This document shows, piece by piece, positions 1 to 6,461 of a stretch of 9,693 bases of DNA. The notes under the pieces were generated by a model. The model saw nothing but the letters and a program-made list of their open reading frames with translations, did not search any database and had not been told where the DNA came from. This DNA is from Candidatus Aquidulcis sp. (GTDB taxonomy: Bacteria > Chloroflexota > Anaerolineae > Anaerolineales > E44-bin32), in NCBI GenBank assembly GCA_020723365.1, contig DYJB01000105.1, forward strand, positions 1 to 9,693. The letters are read 5' to 3'. The position numbers and the translations under genes were made by a program. The number at the start of each line of letters is the position of its first letter. Position 1 is the first letter of the stretch.

Positions 1-1
1 G

Positions 2-253
2 CTGTGCAACGCCTTCACCGAGCTGAACGATCCGGTGGATCAGGAGGCGCGCTTTCTTGAGATGGGCCGGGACTACGCCGCGGAGGATGAGGAGCGGCAC
101 CCGATGGACGAAGACTACCTGCAGGCCATGCGCTACGGCATGCCGCCCAACGGCGGCTTCGGCATGGGCATCGACCGCCTGACCATGCTGCTCACGGGCC
201 GCCCGACCATCCGCGAGGTGATCCTCTTCCCTCACCTGCGCAGCCGGGACTAG
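2..253 (+). CDS. lysS: Lysyl-tRNA synthetase, class II, C-terminal fragment
   Basis: The 5' part lies outside the window; the visible 83 codons end at TAG 251-253. LysS charges tRNA-Lys with lysine in the cytoplasm. The fragment shows the end of the class II catalytic core: an ELNDPVDQ segment (residues 7-14 of the fragment) is the usual LysS stretch just after motif 2, and YGMPPNGGFGMGIDRL (45-60) is class II motif 3, with the arginine that contacts ATP. The final TIREVILFPHLRS is the typical LysS C-terminus, so the gene ends naturally and is not truncated on this side. It converges with the MFS gene on the other strand, with 192 bp between the stops. Family assignment is very secure; AspRS and AsnRS share motif 3, but the ELNDP and VILFP wording is that of LysS. 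Confidence 0.95.
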   Translation: MCNAFTELNDPVDQEARFLEMGRDYAAEDEERHPMDEDYLQAMRYGMPPNGGFGMGIDRLTMLLTGRPTIREVILFPHLRSRD

Positions 254-445
254 GCCGTCGCTTCCCTGCCCGCAACGGCGTCCCGAGGCGCAGGATGCCG
301 GCGTGGATCTCGGGCGCGTGAGGACGGGGATGGAGCCGCGAGCCCCCGGTCACGCGCGTTGATCCGGCTGAGCGGGTGCGCGCCGAAGGCCGGCTGCCAG
401 GCCGAAGTGGGCGCGACCATGGCCTGCAGCCCTGAGCTGTCTCGG

Positions 446-1726
446 TCATTCCTCGGCCGGAAGGGCGGGGAGGCGAGCAATGCCCGGGACGGGCGAGAGC
501 AGCAGAAACACCCCTCCCAGGGCCGAACCAAGCCCTCCAATCCACAACCCCGTCCGAATCCCGAACGCCTGCGCAATGACGCCACCTGCCAGCAATCCGA
601 ACGGGCTGAGTCCCAACGCCAGCAACTCCATGCAGGAATTCACTCTGCCGAGCAGGGCCCGGGGGGCGAGGGCCTGACGAAGGCTGAGCTCGTTGACGAA
701 GAAGACCATCAGCGCGCAGTCCCCAATAAGCTGGGCGGATAGAAGGAACGCTGCGCCCCAAGGAGCAACGGCGGGCGCGATCGGGATCAGGAAGGCCGCC
801 AGGCTTCGGACCAGGAAGGCGGCGAATAGTGTGCGGCCGACGCCGTGCCGATCCGACAGCCGCCCTGCCACCCCGGCCCCAAGGAGCGCACCTACTCCGC
901 CCCCGGCGATCAGCAGGCCCAGGACCGCCGGCTGAATCGCAAGCTCCTGGACCGCGAACAGCACATAGAGCGACCCGAAGAAGCCCCCGAAGAAGTGGAA
1001 GCAGACGCTCGCGCCGGCCAGGGCGCGCACGGTGGGATTGCGGCGCACCCACGACCACCCGGCCAGCGCCTCCCTCCAGAAGCCCTCATCGTGCACTGCA
1101 GGGGCCGGGGCCGGCTCGTCTCGTCCGATGCGTCCAAGGCTGATCGCCGAGATCAGAAAGGAGGCGGCGTCGACCAGCACCGCCAACGGCCCGCCCAGGA
1201 TCTGAACCAGCGATCCGCCCAGCGCCGCGCCGCCGATCTCAGCCAGCGAGTCGCCGACCTCGAGCTTGCTGTTGGCTTCAACCAGTCGCTCTCTCGAAAC
1301 CAGGCTGGGGACATAGCTCGGGTAGGCGACGTCGAACAGGACGGTCCATCCACCAACGAGGAACGAGACGACCAGCAGCAGCGCCAGGTCCAACCGGTCG
1401 AAGAGCGCCGCCAGGGGGATCGCCAGCAGAAGCCCCGCCCGGGCGAGGTCGGCGGCGATCATCAGGGGCCTGCGCCGGAAGCGATCCGCCATCCAGCCGG
1501 CAGGGACCCCGAAGATCAGGGCCGCCACCGATCCCGCCGCGGCCAGGACGCCAAGCTGCATTGGGCTTGCCGAGAGGAAGAGCACCGCCGTGAGGGGGAT
1601 TGCCTCGCGGCTGACGGTTGAGCCGAGGGCAGAGACCGTCTGTCCTACCCAGAGCCGCCGGTAGCTCGCCTCACGCCACAGCGATGCCGCCGCCTGGGAC
1701 GGTGGCTGAGTCGCCGGCCGAGTCAC
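446..1726 (-). CDS. MFS permease, probable efflux transporter (MFS_3/EntS-like)
   Basis: This is a proton-linked major facilitator of about 426 residues, a normal length for a 12-helix MFS protein. Motif A between helices 2 and 3 is clear, GVPAGWMADRFRRRP at about residues 73-87, with a weaker copy in the second half (GRLSDRHGVGRT). The start RLWVGQTVSALGSTVSREAIPLTA resembles exporters of the EntS/macrolide-efflux branch. That suggests export of a small molecule, but the substrate cannot be read from sequence. The start is uncertain. The open frame runs up to 1987 without an ATG near the domain. I chose GTG at 1726, which leaves about 15 residues before the first membrane region; GTG at 1801 is the alternative. 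Neither has a good ribosome binding site. The gene lies downstream of the PHP gene on the same strand and is probably cotranscribed. Stop TGA is at 448-446. Confidence 0.85.
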   Translation of the reverse strand: MTRPATQPPSQAAASLWREASYRRLWVGQTVSALGSTVSREAIPLTAVLFLSASPMQLGVLAAAGSVAALIFGVPAGWMADRFRRRPLMIAADLARAGLLLAIPLAALFDRLDLALLLVVSFLVGGWTVLFDVAYPSYVPSLVSRERLVEANSKLEVGDSLAEIGGAALGGSLVQILGGPLAVLVDAASFLISAISLGRIGRDEPAPAPAVHDEGFWREALAGWSWVRRNPTVRALAGASVCFHFFGGFFGSLYVLFAVQELAIQPAVLGLLIAGGGVGALLGAGVAGRLSDRHGVGRTLFAAFLVRSLAAFLIPIAPAVAPWGAAFLLSAQLIGDCALMVFFVNELSLRQALAPRALLGRVNSCMELLALGLSPFGLLAGGVIAQAFGIRTGLWIGGLGSALGGVFLLLSPVPGIARLPALPAEE

Positions 1727-1820
1727 CGCCCTGTCAGCCCGGTAGGCACGGTCGAGCCCGGCTCGCCGCTGCTGACGTTGCTCCGCACGACCATCGGCCA
1801 CGCGCCAGGTTCGGAGGGTC

Positions 1821-2489
1821 TCATGTGAGCGCCGGCCGCCACCCGGCCTTCTTGCGCCAGGCGGCGTAGCGGGAGAACAGGTGTACCCAGTACGGCGACA
1901 GCCTCCCCAAGACCTCGGTTGCGGGGAGCGCCGCGCGCAGACCCTCGGCGTCGTGGAAGGCCGGAAGCCGGACCGCTGTCCGCCCAACTTCGAAGTAGGC
2001 GTGCGCGTCGGAGCCGGCGGTGCCGGGTTTGCCGACCGCCGCAGCCAGCTCGGCCGCGCGCCGATTGTGGGCCGCCGACGCTACGCGGGCGTTGAAAACC
2101 TCGATCGCATCCACCAGCGGCAAGATGCGTCGCAGCTCGTCCTCCCGCCAGTGCCCGGCGCGCAGCGCGTCATAGGGGTGGGCGACGCTGATCACGGCCC
2201 CCTGCCGGCGCAGGATCTCGATCGTCCGTTCAGGCGTCAGGCCAGGAGGCACCAACTCCTGCACGTAGTAGGCCAGCAATTCGCCGCCCGTCGTCATGAT
2301 CTCCTCACCGGGGATGATCAGCTCCGGGTCCAGGCGGGCGGCGATGCGCGCACCTTCGAAGACGTTGTGGTCGGTGATGGCCAGGCGCTGGAGCCCACGC
2401 CGCCGGGCCGTCTCGATCAGCCGGCCAGGGAGCATCAGCGAGTCCTTCGAGTGGCAGGTGTGGCAGTGAAGCTCGGCGAGGAGGGTCAT
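1821..2489 (-). CDS. PHP-domain metal-dependent phosphoesterase
   Basis: A 222-residue stand-alone PHP domain, the fold of YciV/TrpH (RNase AM), histidinol phosphatase and the DNA polymerase III proofreading domain. These enzymes hydrolyse phosphoester bonds with a two- or three-metal centre. The ligand set is visible: H8-x-H10 (AELHCHTCHSKD), D40-H41 (LAITDHN), E62/E63 (PGEEIMT), H104 (VAHPYD) and D161-x-H163 (GSDAHA). The order and spacing fit the small TrpH-like branch. Whether the substrate is a short oligonucleotide, a nucleotide or a sugar phosphate cannot be told. ATG at 2489 places the first metal motif at residue 8, as is usual; the open frame extends to 2870, but the extra 127 residues look non-coding. 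A weak extended -10 (TGGTACATT, minus strand, about 2525-2517) could serve a short leader. The stop overlaps an out-of-frame ATG in the MFS leader. Confidence 0.88.
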   Translation of the reverse strand: MTLLAELHCHTCHSKDSLMLPGRLIETARRRGLQRLAITDHNVFEGARIAARLDPELIIPGEEIMTTGGELLAYYVQELVPPGLTPERTIEILRRQGAVISVAHPYDALRAGHWREDELRRILPLVDAIEVFNARVASAAHNRRAAELAAAVGKPGTAGSDAHAYFEVGRTAVRLPAFHDAEGLRAALPATEVLGRLSPYWVHLFSRYAAWRKKAGWRPALT

Positions 2490-2869
2490 GACGGCCAGCC
2501 CATGGGAGGCGGGCCAAATGTACCACGTCAGGACCGACCCTATCTGGCTTTCCGGAGGAGCGAACCGGTGCCCCCGCCGCCTGGGGCCGTCTGCTCCTTG
2601 GGGCATGCACTCCTGCCGCTGCGGAGGCTGGTTCGTGGTGTGCCTTCGAGCGCCGGTTCGCCAGACCGCGACCCGGTGGACGAACAGGAATCGGAGTCTT
2701 GCGGATGCGGAAAGAAGCCCGCCGCCCGGGTCAGGGCCCCTTTGCCTCGGATAGCCGATGCGAGGAGTTGAGAGCCGGCCGAGCGAGCCTGAGAGTCGGC
2801 ATCGTGCAAGCTTGGCGCACGACTCGGTCGGCCGGACTCGGCCAAACCAGGCCCTGTTGGAGAAGGACA
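2490..2869. other. 380-bp divergent intergenic region, no convincing gene
   Basis: This spacer separates the PHP gene (minus) from the 116-residue membrane protein (plus), so it should hold a promoter for each. On the minus strand, TGGTACATT at 2525-2517 reads as an extended -10 box without a good -35. On the plus strand I see no sigma-70-like pair. Open frames cross the region on both strands, including 88 codons from 2488 on the plus strand, but their composition (many R, P, G, S and C, no hydrophobic periodicity) is what G+C-rich non-coding DNA gives. A ribosome binding site GGAG at 2859-2862 belongs to the downstream gene. Confidence 0.5.
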
Positions 2870-3220
2870 ATGAACAGCGGAGCTCCCTTCGGCACCGGCT
2901 TCCTGCCAGTCCTGCGCTCTACGCTGATCCGTTGGGAGCGCCTGCGTATCCCGTACAACCTCATCCTGATCGCAATCGTCATTGTGCCCGTCGGCGGAGG
3001 TCCGGTGGAGCTGCCCGAGCTGGCGGACCTTCCGATCCTGGCGGTCGGTGCAGTCCTGGCCAACCTGTGCTATCTGGCTGGACCGGCGGCCGAGTCGTAT
3101 CTCGCCTGGCTTGGACTGAAATCCAGATGGGTGACCCTGGCCCTTTTTGCGGGAGGTGTCCTGATCTCCTTCCCCCTGGTCTACATGTTCGGGATCGCCT
3201 ACGTGCTGTCCAGTAGCTGA
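2870..3220 (+). CDS. Small integral membrane protein, unknown function
   Basis: A 116-residue protein I cannot name. ATG 2870 is preceded by GGAG at 2859-2862 with a 7-nt spacer, which favours it over the upstream in-frame start at 2699, whose extra 57 residues look non-coding. After a short basic amphipathic N-terminus (RSTLIRWERLRIPYN) come three hydrophobic stretches: about residues 28-41, 54-72 and 86-113. The second helix ends in AVLANLCYLAGPAAESYLAW and is followed by a basic loop. This pattern resembles small uncharacterised membrane proteins scattered through several phyla, which I recall only as hypothetical. No catalytic motif or signal peptidase site is obvious. It appears monocistronic: it diverges from the PHP gene and converges with the UPF0104 gene, whose stop is 195 bp away. 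The 3221-3415 spacer holds no clear terminator. Confidence 0.75.
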   Translation: MNSGAPFGTGFLPVLRSTLIRWERLRIPYNLILIAIVIVPVGGGPVELPELADLPILAVGAVLANLCYLAGPAAESYLAWLGLKSRWVTLALFAGGVLISFPLVYMFGIAYVLSSS

Positions 3221-3415
3221 TGCCGGCGTGTGGCCAGGGGGTTCGAGCGGATCGCGCCTCGTGCGGCTGCGCCTGGGGCGACCTCCTCACGCCGAGCCCC
3301 GGGGGCCTCGCCACGCCAGCGCCGATGGCGATGCCATAGCAGGAGGAGGGGTCGCAGCGAGCCGGGCAAGAGTGAGGGCTGGCTGCGCGCGCCGACTAGC
3401 GTGCGCTCGGAAGAG

Positions 3416-4393
3416 TCAGACTGCTCCGCGAACGGGATGCGTGTCGGCCAGGCCCAGGAGCTGCGGCCATCGGGCCCACACGATCAGCCCGAGCGCCACG
3501 CCGAACCACAACGTGGCGAAGCGGATGAGAAGCGTGGCCGCGGCGGCCGTGCTGACGGGAAGGCTGAGCACCGCCGTCAGCATGCCGGCGATGGTGCCTT
3601 CGGCCGCTCCCAGTCCGCCCGGCAGCGTGGAGGCGGCGCCCACAACGGTGGCGAAGGACAGGATGAAGATCGCCTTGCCCGCCGTCTCCCAGCCTGCCGG
3701 GACGCCCAGGCCGAGCAGGATGAGGTAGAAGCCGATCCCTTCGCCCAGCCAGGAGACCGTCCCCAGCGCCACCGCCACGAGCGTCGCTCGCGGGCGGAAC
3801 ACGGTAAACGATCCCTCGTACAGCTCTCGCAGCCCGCCTGCAAAACGGCGCAGCCGCTCGAAGCGCTCGGCCGCCTCGAGCACGCCCAGCGCGACGGGCC
3901 GGACCTGTGACAGCGCCACGATGGCCACCAGCGCGGCCAGCGCCGCGCCGAAGGCCGGCGCGTAGCGCGGGTAGGCGAGCACGCCGAGCGCCGAGAGAGC
4001 CAGCACCGCCAGCCCGTCGCTGATGCGCTCCGCCAGAACGACCGCCGTCCCGCGCAGCACCGGCACACCGGTCCGCTGTCTCAGCCAGACGGCCTTGAGC
4101 ACCTCGCCGATCTTGCCCGGCGTCACCGCCAGGGGAAAGCCGCCGATGAACAGGCGCAGGCTCTCCCGCCACGGCAGCTCACCGGCGCCGATCTGCTTCA
4201 GGTAGAAGTGCCACTTGAGGAAGCGCAGGGCGTAGTTGATGAGGGTGCACCCGAGGGCCAGCGGCATGAGCGGCCAGGCGAAGCCGGCCAGCCGCAGGGC
4301 GACCTGACGCGCGTCACCCAGGAAGGTCAGGGCGAGAAGGACGATGAAGCCGAAGGCGAGCCCGGCCAGAAGGCGCCGTTGCAGGTCCTTCAT
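3416..4393 (-). CDS. UPF0104 / LPG_synthase_TM family flippase-like membrane protein
   Basis: A 325-residue polytopic protein of the YbhN/AglD2 family, the membrane part found at the N-terminus of MprF. Hallmarks are RFLKWHFYLKQIG (about 57-69), FPLAVTPGKIGEVLKA (86-101), AERISDG (121-127) and LPGGLGAAEGTIAGML (257-272), with seven to eight hydrophobic segments across the chain. The family is linked to lipid or isoprenoid-linked substrate translocation; in MprF the equivalent part flips lysyl-phosphatidylglycerol. The soluble aminoacyltransferase domain of MprF is absent, so this protein alone should not make lysyl-PG. ATG 4393 overlaps the TGA of the upstream DUF362 gene (ATGA, 4393-4390), a sign of translational coupling, and sets the start; the longer open frame to 4735 is only read-through opposite DUF362 sequence. 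Substrate unknown. Confidence 0.88.
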   Translation of the reverse strand: MKDLQRRLLAGLAFGFIVLLALTFLGDARQVALRLAGFAWPLMPLALGCTLINYALRFLKWHFYLKQIGAGELPWRESLRLFIGGFPLAVTPGKIGEVLKAVWLRQRTGVPVLRGTAVVLAERISDGLAVLALSALGVLAYPRYAPAFGAALAALVAIVALSQVRPVALGVLEAAERFERLRRFAGGLRELYEGSFTVFRPRATLVAVALGTVSWLGEGIGFYLILLGLGVPAGWETAGKAIFILSFATVVGAASTLPGGLGAAEGTIAGMLTAVLSLPVSTAAAATLLIRFATLWFGVALGLIVWARWPQLLGLADTHPVRGAV

Positions 4394-5601
4394 CCGCCGC
4401 GGCGGAGGACGAGTGCCAGGACCGTGGCTGCCAGAGCGGTGGCGATCAGCGCCAGCGCCGCCTGCACGACCGTCTTGGGCTCCATGCCGGGCATGACGAC
4501 CTTGCCGTCGCCGTACTGCTGGAACTGCCGTCCCCAGCGCGTGCGCAGCGCGTCGGCGACGCGGCGCCGTCCGATGAACGGGTACCAGTAGACGTTGTGA
4601 TAAAAGTTGCTGGCGAAGTACGACCACGGCACGAGCGGACTCTGCAGCAGGAGCTTCTCGAACGGCTTGAGCGGGCCGTGGTAGATCAGCTTCTGTCCCC
4701 AGGAGGCGAAGGTATCTTCCTGACGGAAACCCCACGCCGGCTCGCGCTCGATGTCGTGGCCGACGATCTTGATCTGGCGCGGGTCGGCCACCCCCAGGCC
4801 GAGCTCATGGGCGCGGCGCAGGAAGCGGATCTGCATCGGATCGAAGCCCTGCAGTCGGGCGGAGACGGCGTCGATGGCCACCTGGTCGGCGGAGGCCAGC
4901 AGGACATCCTTCTCGTGCCAGCGCATGGCGCGCGGGCCGGGCCCGTCGCCGGCGAAGGTCCCGTCCATGACGGCGAACAGCCCGGGGTGGATTTCCTGCT
5001 GGATCATCAGCAGGTCCACCAGCGTGTCGTGAATCACGGCGTGAGTCCAGTGGCGGTTGCGGTGAAGCAGCCCGCCGAAGGCGTTCTTCATGGCGCCGGT
5101 GATGGTTGTGAAGACGTGGGTCTTCACCGTGGGCAGGTGCACCATGTTCAGCCCGACGAGCGCCTTGGGGATGAAGACCCCGTGAGGGTAGACCTTGTCC
5201 AGCACGAGGAAGGGTTTCTTCGGCTTGAACTCGAACCACTCGAAGTCCTGTTCGTAGAGGTAGACGCAGGGGACGGCATACTGGTCGGTGACGAAGCGGT
5301 GCTTGTTATTGAACTCGCCGACGCGCGTGTCGACGACGACGGTGTCGTTGTGTACGCCCACCAGGTCCGCATACCCGGCGGCGCGCAGGGCGCGGATGGC
5401 CCCTTCCAGCTGCCACGGCGTAGAGGAGCAGGCGGGGTACCACGTCTGCCAGGAGATGTTGATCTTCAGGCCGGTGCGCGCCGTGCGCGGCAGGGCAGAC
5501 TCGAAGCCCGCCAGGTGCATGACGCGAGCGGTGTCGTCGAGGACCGTCGGGGGGGAGGTCTTCAAGACGGCGACGGTACCCTTGCCAGTGTAGTCGGTCA
5601 T
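4390..5601 (-). CDS. DUF362 protein with C-terminal membrane anchor
   Basis: A 403-residue DUF362 protein. The conserved core is readable: GLNMVHLPTVKTHVFTTITG followed by AMKNAFGGLL (150-179), then VMDGTFAGDGPGPR (211-224) and ASADQVAIDAVSARLQGFDP (236-255). The family is poorly characterised. Many members carry a 4Fe-4S ferredoxin module, but this one has no CxxCxxC cluster (only C58 and C112), so it is not a ferredoxin fusion. About residues 377-399 form one hydrophobic helix followed by RRGG, which suggests a tail anchor with the core in the cytoplasm. ATG 5601 is chosen over the in-frame ATG at 5631 because GGAGG (5612-5608) lies six bases upstream. A near-consensus -10 (TACAAT) lies just before it, giving a short leader. 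It is the first gene of a two-gene operon with the UPF0104 gene, which points to a shared membrane function. Confidence 0.87.
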   Translation of the reverse strand: MTDYTGKGTVAVLKTSPPTVLDDTARVMHLAGFESALPRTARTGLKINISWQTWYPACSSTPWQLEGAIRALRAAGYADLVGVHNDTVVVDTRVGEFNNKHRFVTDQYAVPCVYLYEQDFEWFEFKPKKPFLVLDKVYPHGVFIPKALVGLNMVHLPTVKTHVFTTITGAMKNAFGGLLHRNRHWTHAVIHDTLVDLLMIQQEIHPGLFAVMDGTFAGDGPGPRAMRWHEKDVLLASADQVAIDAVSARLQGFDPMQIRFLRRAHELGLGVADPRQIKIVGHDIEREPAWGFRQEDTFASWGQKLIYHGPLKPFEKLLLQSPLVPWSYFASNFYHNVYWYPFIGRRRVADALRTRWGRQFQQYGDGKVVMPGMEPKTVVQAALALIATALAATVLALVLRRGG

Positions 5602-5607
5602 GCGCGG

Positions 5608-5612
5608 CCTCC
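5608..5612 (-). promoter_or_regulatory. Shine-Dalgarno for the DUF362 gene
   Basis: Read on the minus strand this is a full GGAGG, six bases before ATG 5601-5599. It decides the start in favour of the protein beginning MTDYTG and against the in-frame ATG at 5631, which lies upstream of this site and overlaps the promoter. Confidence 0.7.
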
Positions 5613-5619
5613 GACGAAG

Positions 5620-5648
5620 ATTGTATCCCACGCCCGGGGGCGCGGGAA
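5620..5648 (-). promoter_or_regulatory. Putative sigma-70-type promoter for DUF362-UPF0104
   Basis: On the minus strand TACAAT (5625-5620) matches the -10 consensus at five of six positions. A weak -35, TTCCCG (5648-5643), lies 17 bp upstream. Transcription would begin near 5613, leaving a leader of about a dozen bases that still includes the GGAGG. The position agrees with the divergent arrangement of the spacer. The -35 is poor, so the call rests mainly on the -10 and its location. Confidence 0.4.
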
Positions 5649-5669
5649 CCCGGACGCAGGGCCCAGGCG

Positions 5670-5678
5670 TGCTAGAAT
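5670..5678 (+). promoter_or_regulatory. Putative extended -10 promoter for the small membrane protein operon
   Basis: TGCTAGAAT is an extended -10 element (TG-n-TAGAAT, five of six to TATAAT). No good -35 is present at 17 bp, which extended -10 promoters tolerate. It points toward the gene at 5731 and stands back to back with the minus-strand promoter at 5620-5648, so the 129-bp spacer would serve both directions. Confidence 0.4.
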
Positions 5679-5730
5679 CAACTGTGCACGAGGCATGCCG
5701 CTGGCAGCCCGTGCGGAGCCGAGGCAGCTC

Positions 5731-6180
5731 ATGGCCAAACCGCCCATCGACAGGCTGACTCCGAGCGCCGGACGCACGTCGACCGACGAGGACTTCCGCC
5801 GCGCCGTGGCGCTGCAGGTCTACCTGCCGCTTGGGCTGGGCGTGCTCATCGTGGCGCTGGCGGTGGGGCTGGGATTGGCTGCCGGTGGCGCCGGAGGTCT
5901 GTCGGCGCGCGGCATGGCCGACGTCTCGACGATCCTCCTGCTGCTGCCGCTGATGCTGCTCGGGCTGATTGCGCTGGTCGGGTTTGCCGCCGTGGCCGTT
6001 GGGGTGGAACGCCTTGTCCGCTGGCTGCCGCCTCGTTCACGCCAGGCGCAGCGCGTGGCGGCGCGCATCGCTCGCAAGTCGGAGGACGTAGCCGAGAAGT
6101 CCGTCCAGGTGATCGTCGTGCCCAAGGCGCTGGCATCCGTCCTGGGCTCCGTCTGGGGCAACCTGCGCCGCGGGCGCTGA
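5731..6180 (+). CDS. Hypothetical membrane protein, two helices and amphipathic tail
   Basis: A 149-residue protein I do not recognise by name. An N-terminal hydrophilic stretch of about 28 residues is followed by a hydrophobic helix (about 30-52), a Gly-rich loop, a second helix (about 66-92), and then a basic, helical, probably cytoplasmic tail (VERLVRWLPPRSRQAQRVAARIARKSEDVAEKSV, in two parts about 92-107 and 108-125) ending in NLRRGR. There are no cysteines and no catalytic motif. I chose ATG 5731, with GAGG at 5721-5724 six bases upstream; ATG 5695 in the same frame is possible but its GAGG is only one base away. The open frame continues back to 4597, but that part is antisense to DUF362 and is an artefact. 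It is the first gene of a pair with the next ORF, 9 bp downstream. Confidence 0.72.
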   Translation: MAKPPIDRLTPSAGRTSTDEDFRRAVALQVYLPLGLGVLIVALAVGLGLAAGGAGGLSARGMADVSTILLLLPLMLLGLIALVGFAAVAVGVERLVRWLPPRSRQAQRVAARIARKSEDVAEKSVQVIVVPKALASVLGSVWGNLRRGR

Positions 6181-6189
6181 GGAGGATCC

Positions 6190-6408
6190 ATGCAGGACCG
6201 GCCGGGGAACTGGAAGGCGATGGCGTTGGTGGTGGGTGCCGTGGCGGGCGCGGCCACCGGCCTGGCGGCGGCGTACGTCCTGGTACGGAGAGCGGAGAGG
6301 CGCGGCGAGTCGCTCACCGTCAGCACCGGGGAAGGACTGCGCCTGGGTCTGCTGGTGATGGGACTGCTGCGGGAGGTGGCGGCGCTGCCGGATCGCAGCG
6401 AGCGCTGA
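6190..6408 (+). CDS. Small single-helix membrane protein, unknown function
   Basis: A 72-residue protein with a strong ribosome binding site, GGAGGA at 6181-6186, immediately after the stop of the preceding gene. Residues about 9-32 (KAMALVVGAVAGAATGLAAA and on) form a Gly/Ala-rich helix of the YtxH-like kind, followed by a basic segment (VRRAERRGE). The second half, GEGLRLGLLVMGLLREVAAL (48-67), is amphipathic or peripherally hydrophobic and looks constrained. I recall similar short proteins in Chloroflexota genomes, always without a function, and cannot verify this here. The 9-bp spacing and the terminator-like hairpin just after the stop mark it as the last gene of a two-gene operon with the 149-residue membrane protein, so the two may interact. 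Confidence 0.72.
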   Translation: MQDRPGNWKAMALVVGAVAGAATGLAAAYVLVRRAERRGESLTVSTGEGLRLGLLVMGLLREVAALPDRSER

Positions 6409-6438
6409 CAGCCTGATGCGGCCAGGCCTTCGTGCAGA

Positions 6439-6461
6439 CGCGCCCCGAACGGGGCGCGCTT
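6439..6461 (+). terminator. Hairpin terminator after the small membrane protein operon
   Basis: A perfect 8-bp G+C-only stem, CGCGCCCC (6439-6446) with CGCGCCCC read back from 6458-6451, closed by a GAAC loop. It begins 31 bp after the stop at 6408. The following bases are CTTGATT, only a weak T-run, so termination may be partial or factor-assisted. Its place between an operon end and a new promoter supports the call. Confidence 0.6.

Noticed and set aside
845..1621. 258-codon plus-strand open frame
   Set aside because: It is antisense to the MFS gene, and its Q/R/D-rich, non-hydrophobic translation is the mirror of membrane helices.
2488..2754. 88-codon plus-strand ORF in the divergent spacer
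   Set aside because: It has no ribosome binding site, an atypical composition rich in R, P, S, W and C, no domain, and it overlaps the PHP start region.
3221..3415. Possible terminator in the convergent spacer (GAGCCCC followed by GGGGCCTC)
   Set aside because: The arms need a bulge and leave no loop, and no T-run follows. This is expected by chance in such G+C-rich sequence.
3416..4393. Idea that lysS plus the UPF0104 protein form a lysyl-phosphatidylglycerol (MprF) system
   Set aside because: The UPF0104 protein lacks the soluble aminoacyltransferase domain, and lysS is a housekeeping gene more than 3 kb away on the other strand. The shared link to lysine is probably coincidence.
4390..4401. 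C-terminal RRGG of the DUF362 protein as a ubiquitin-like conjugation tail
   Set aside because: It directly follows a membrane helix and is best read as a positive-inside anchor flank. No E1/E2-like or protease gene is nearby.
4597..5730. Long plus-strand open frame leading into the 149-residue membrane protein
   Set aside because: It is antisense to DUF362, whose protein has recognisable conserved motifs. The extra 378 codons have no domain character and arise from the G+C bias that suppresses stops opposite real genes.
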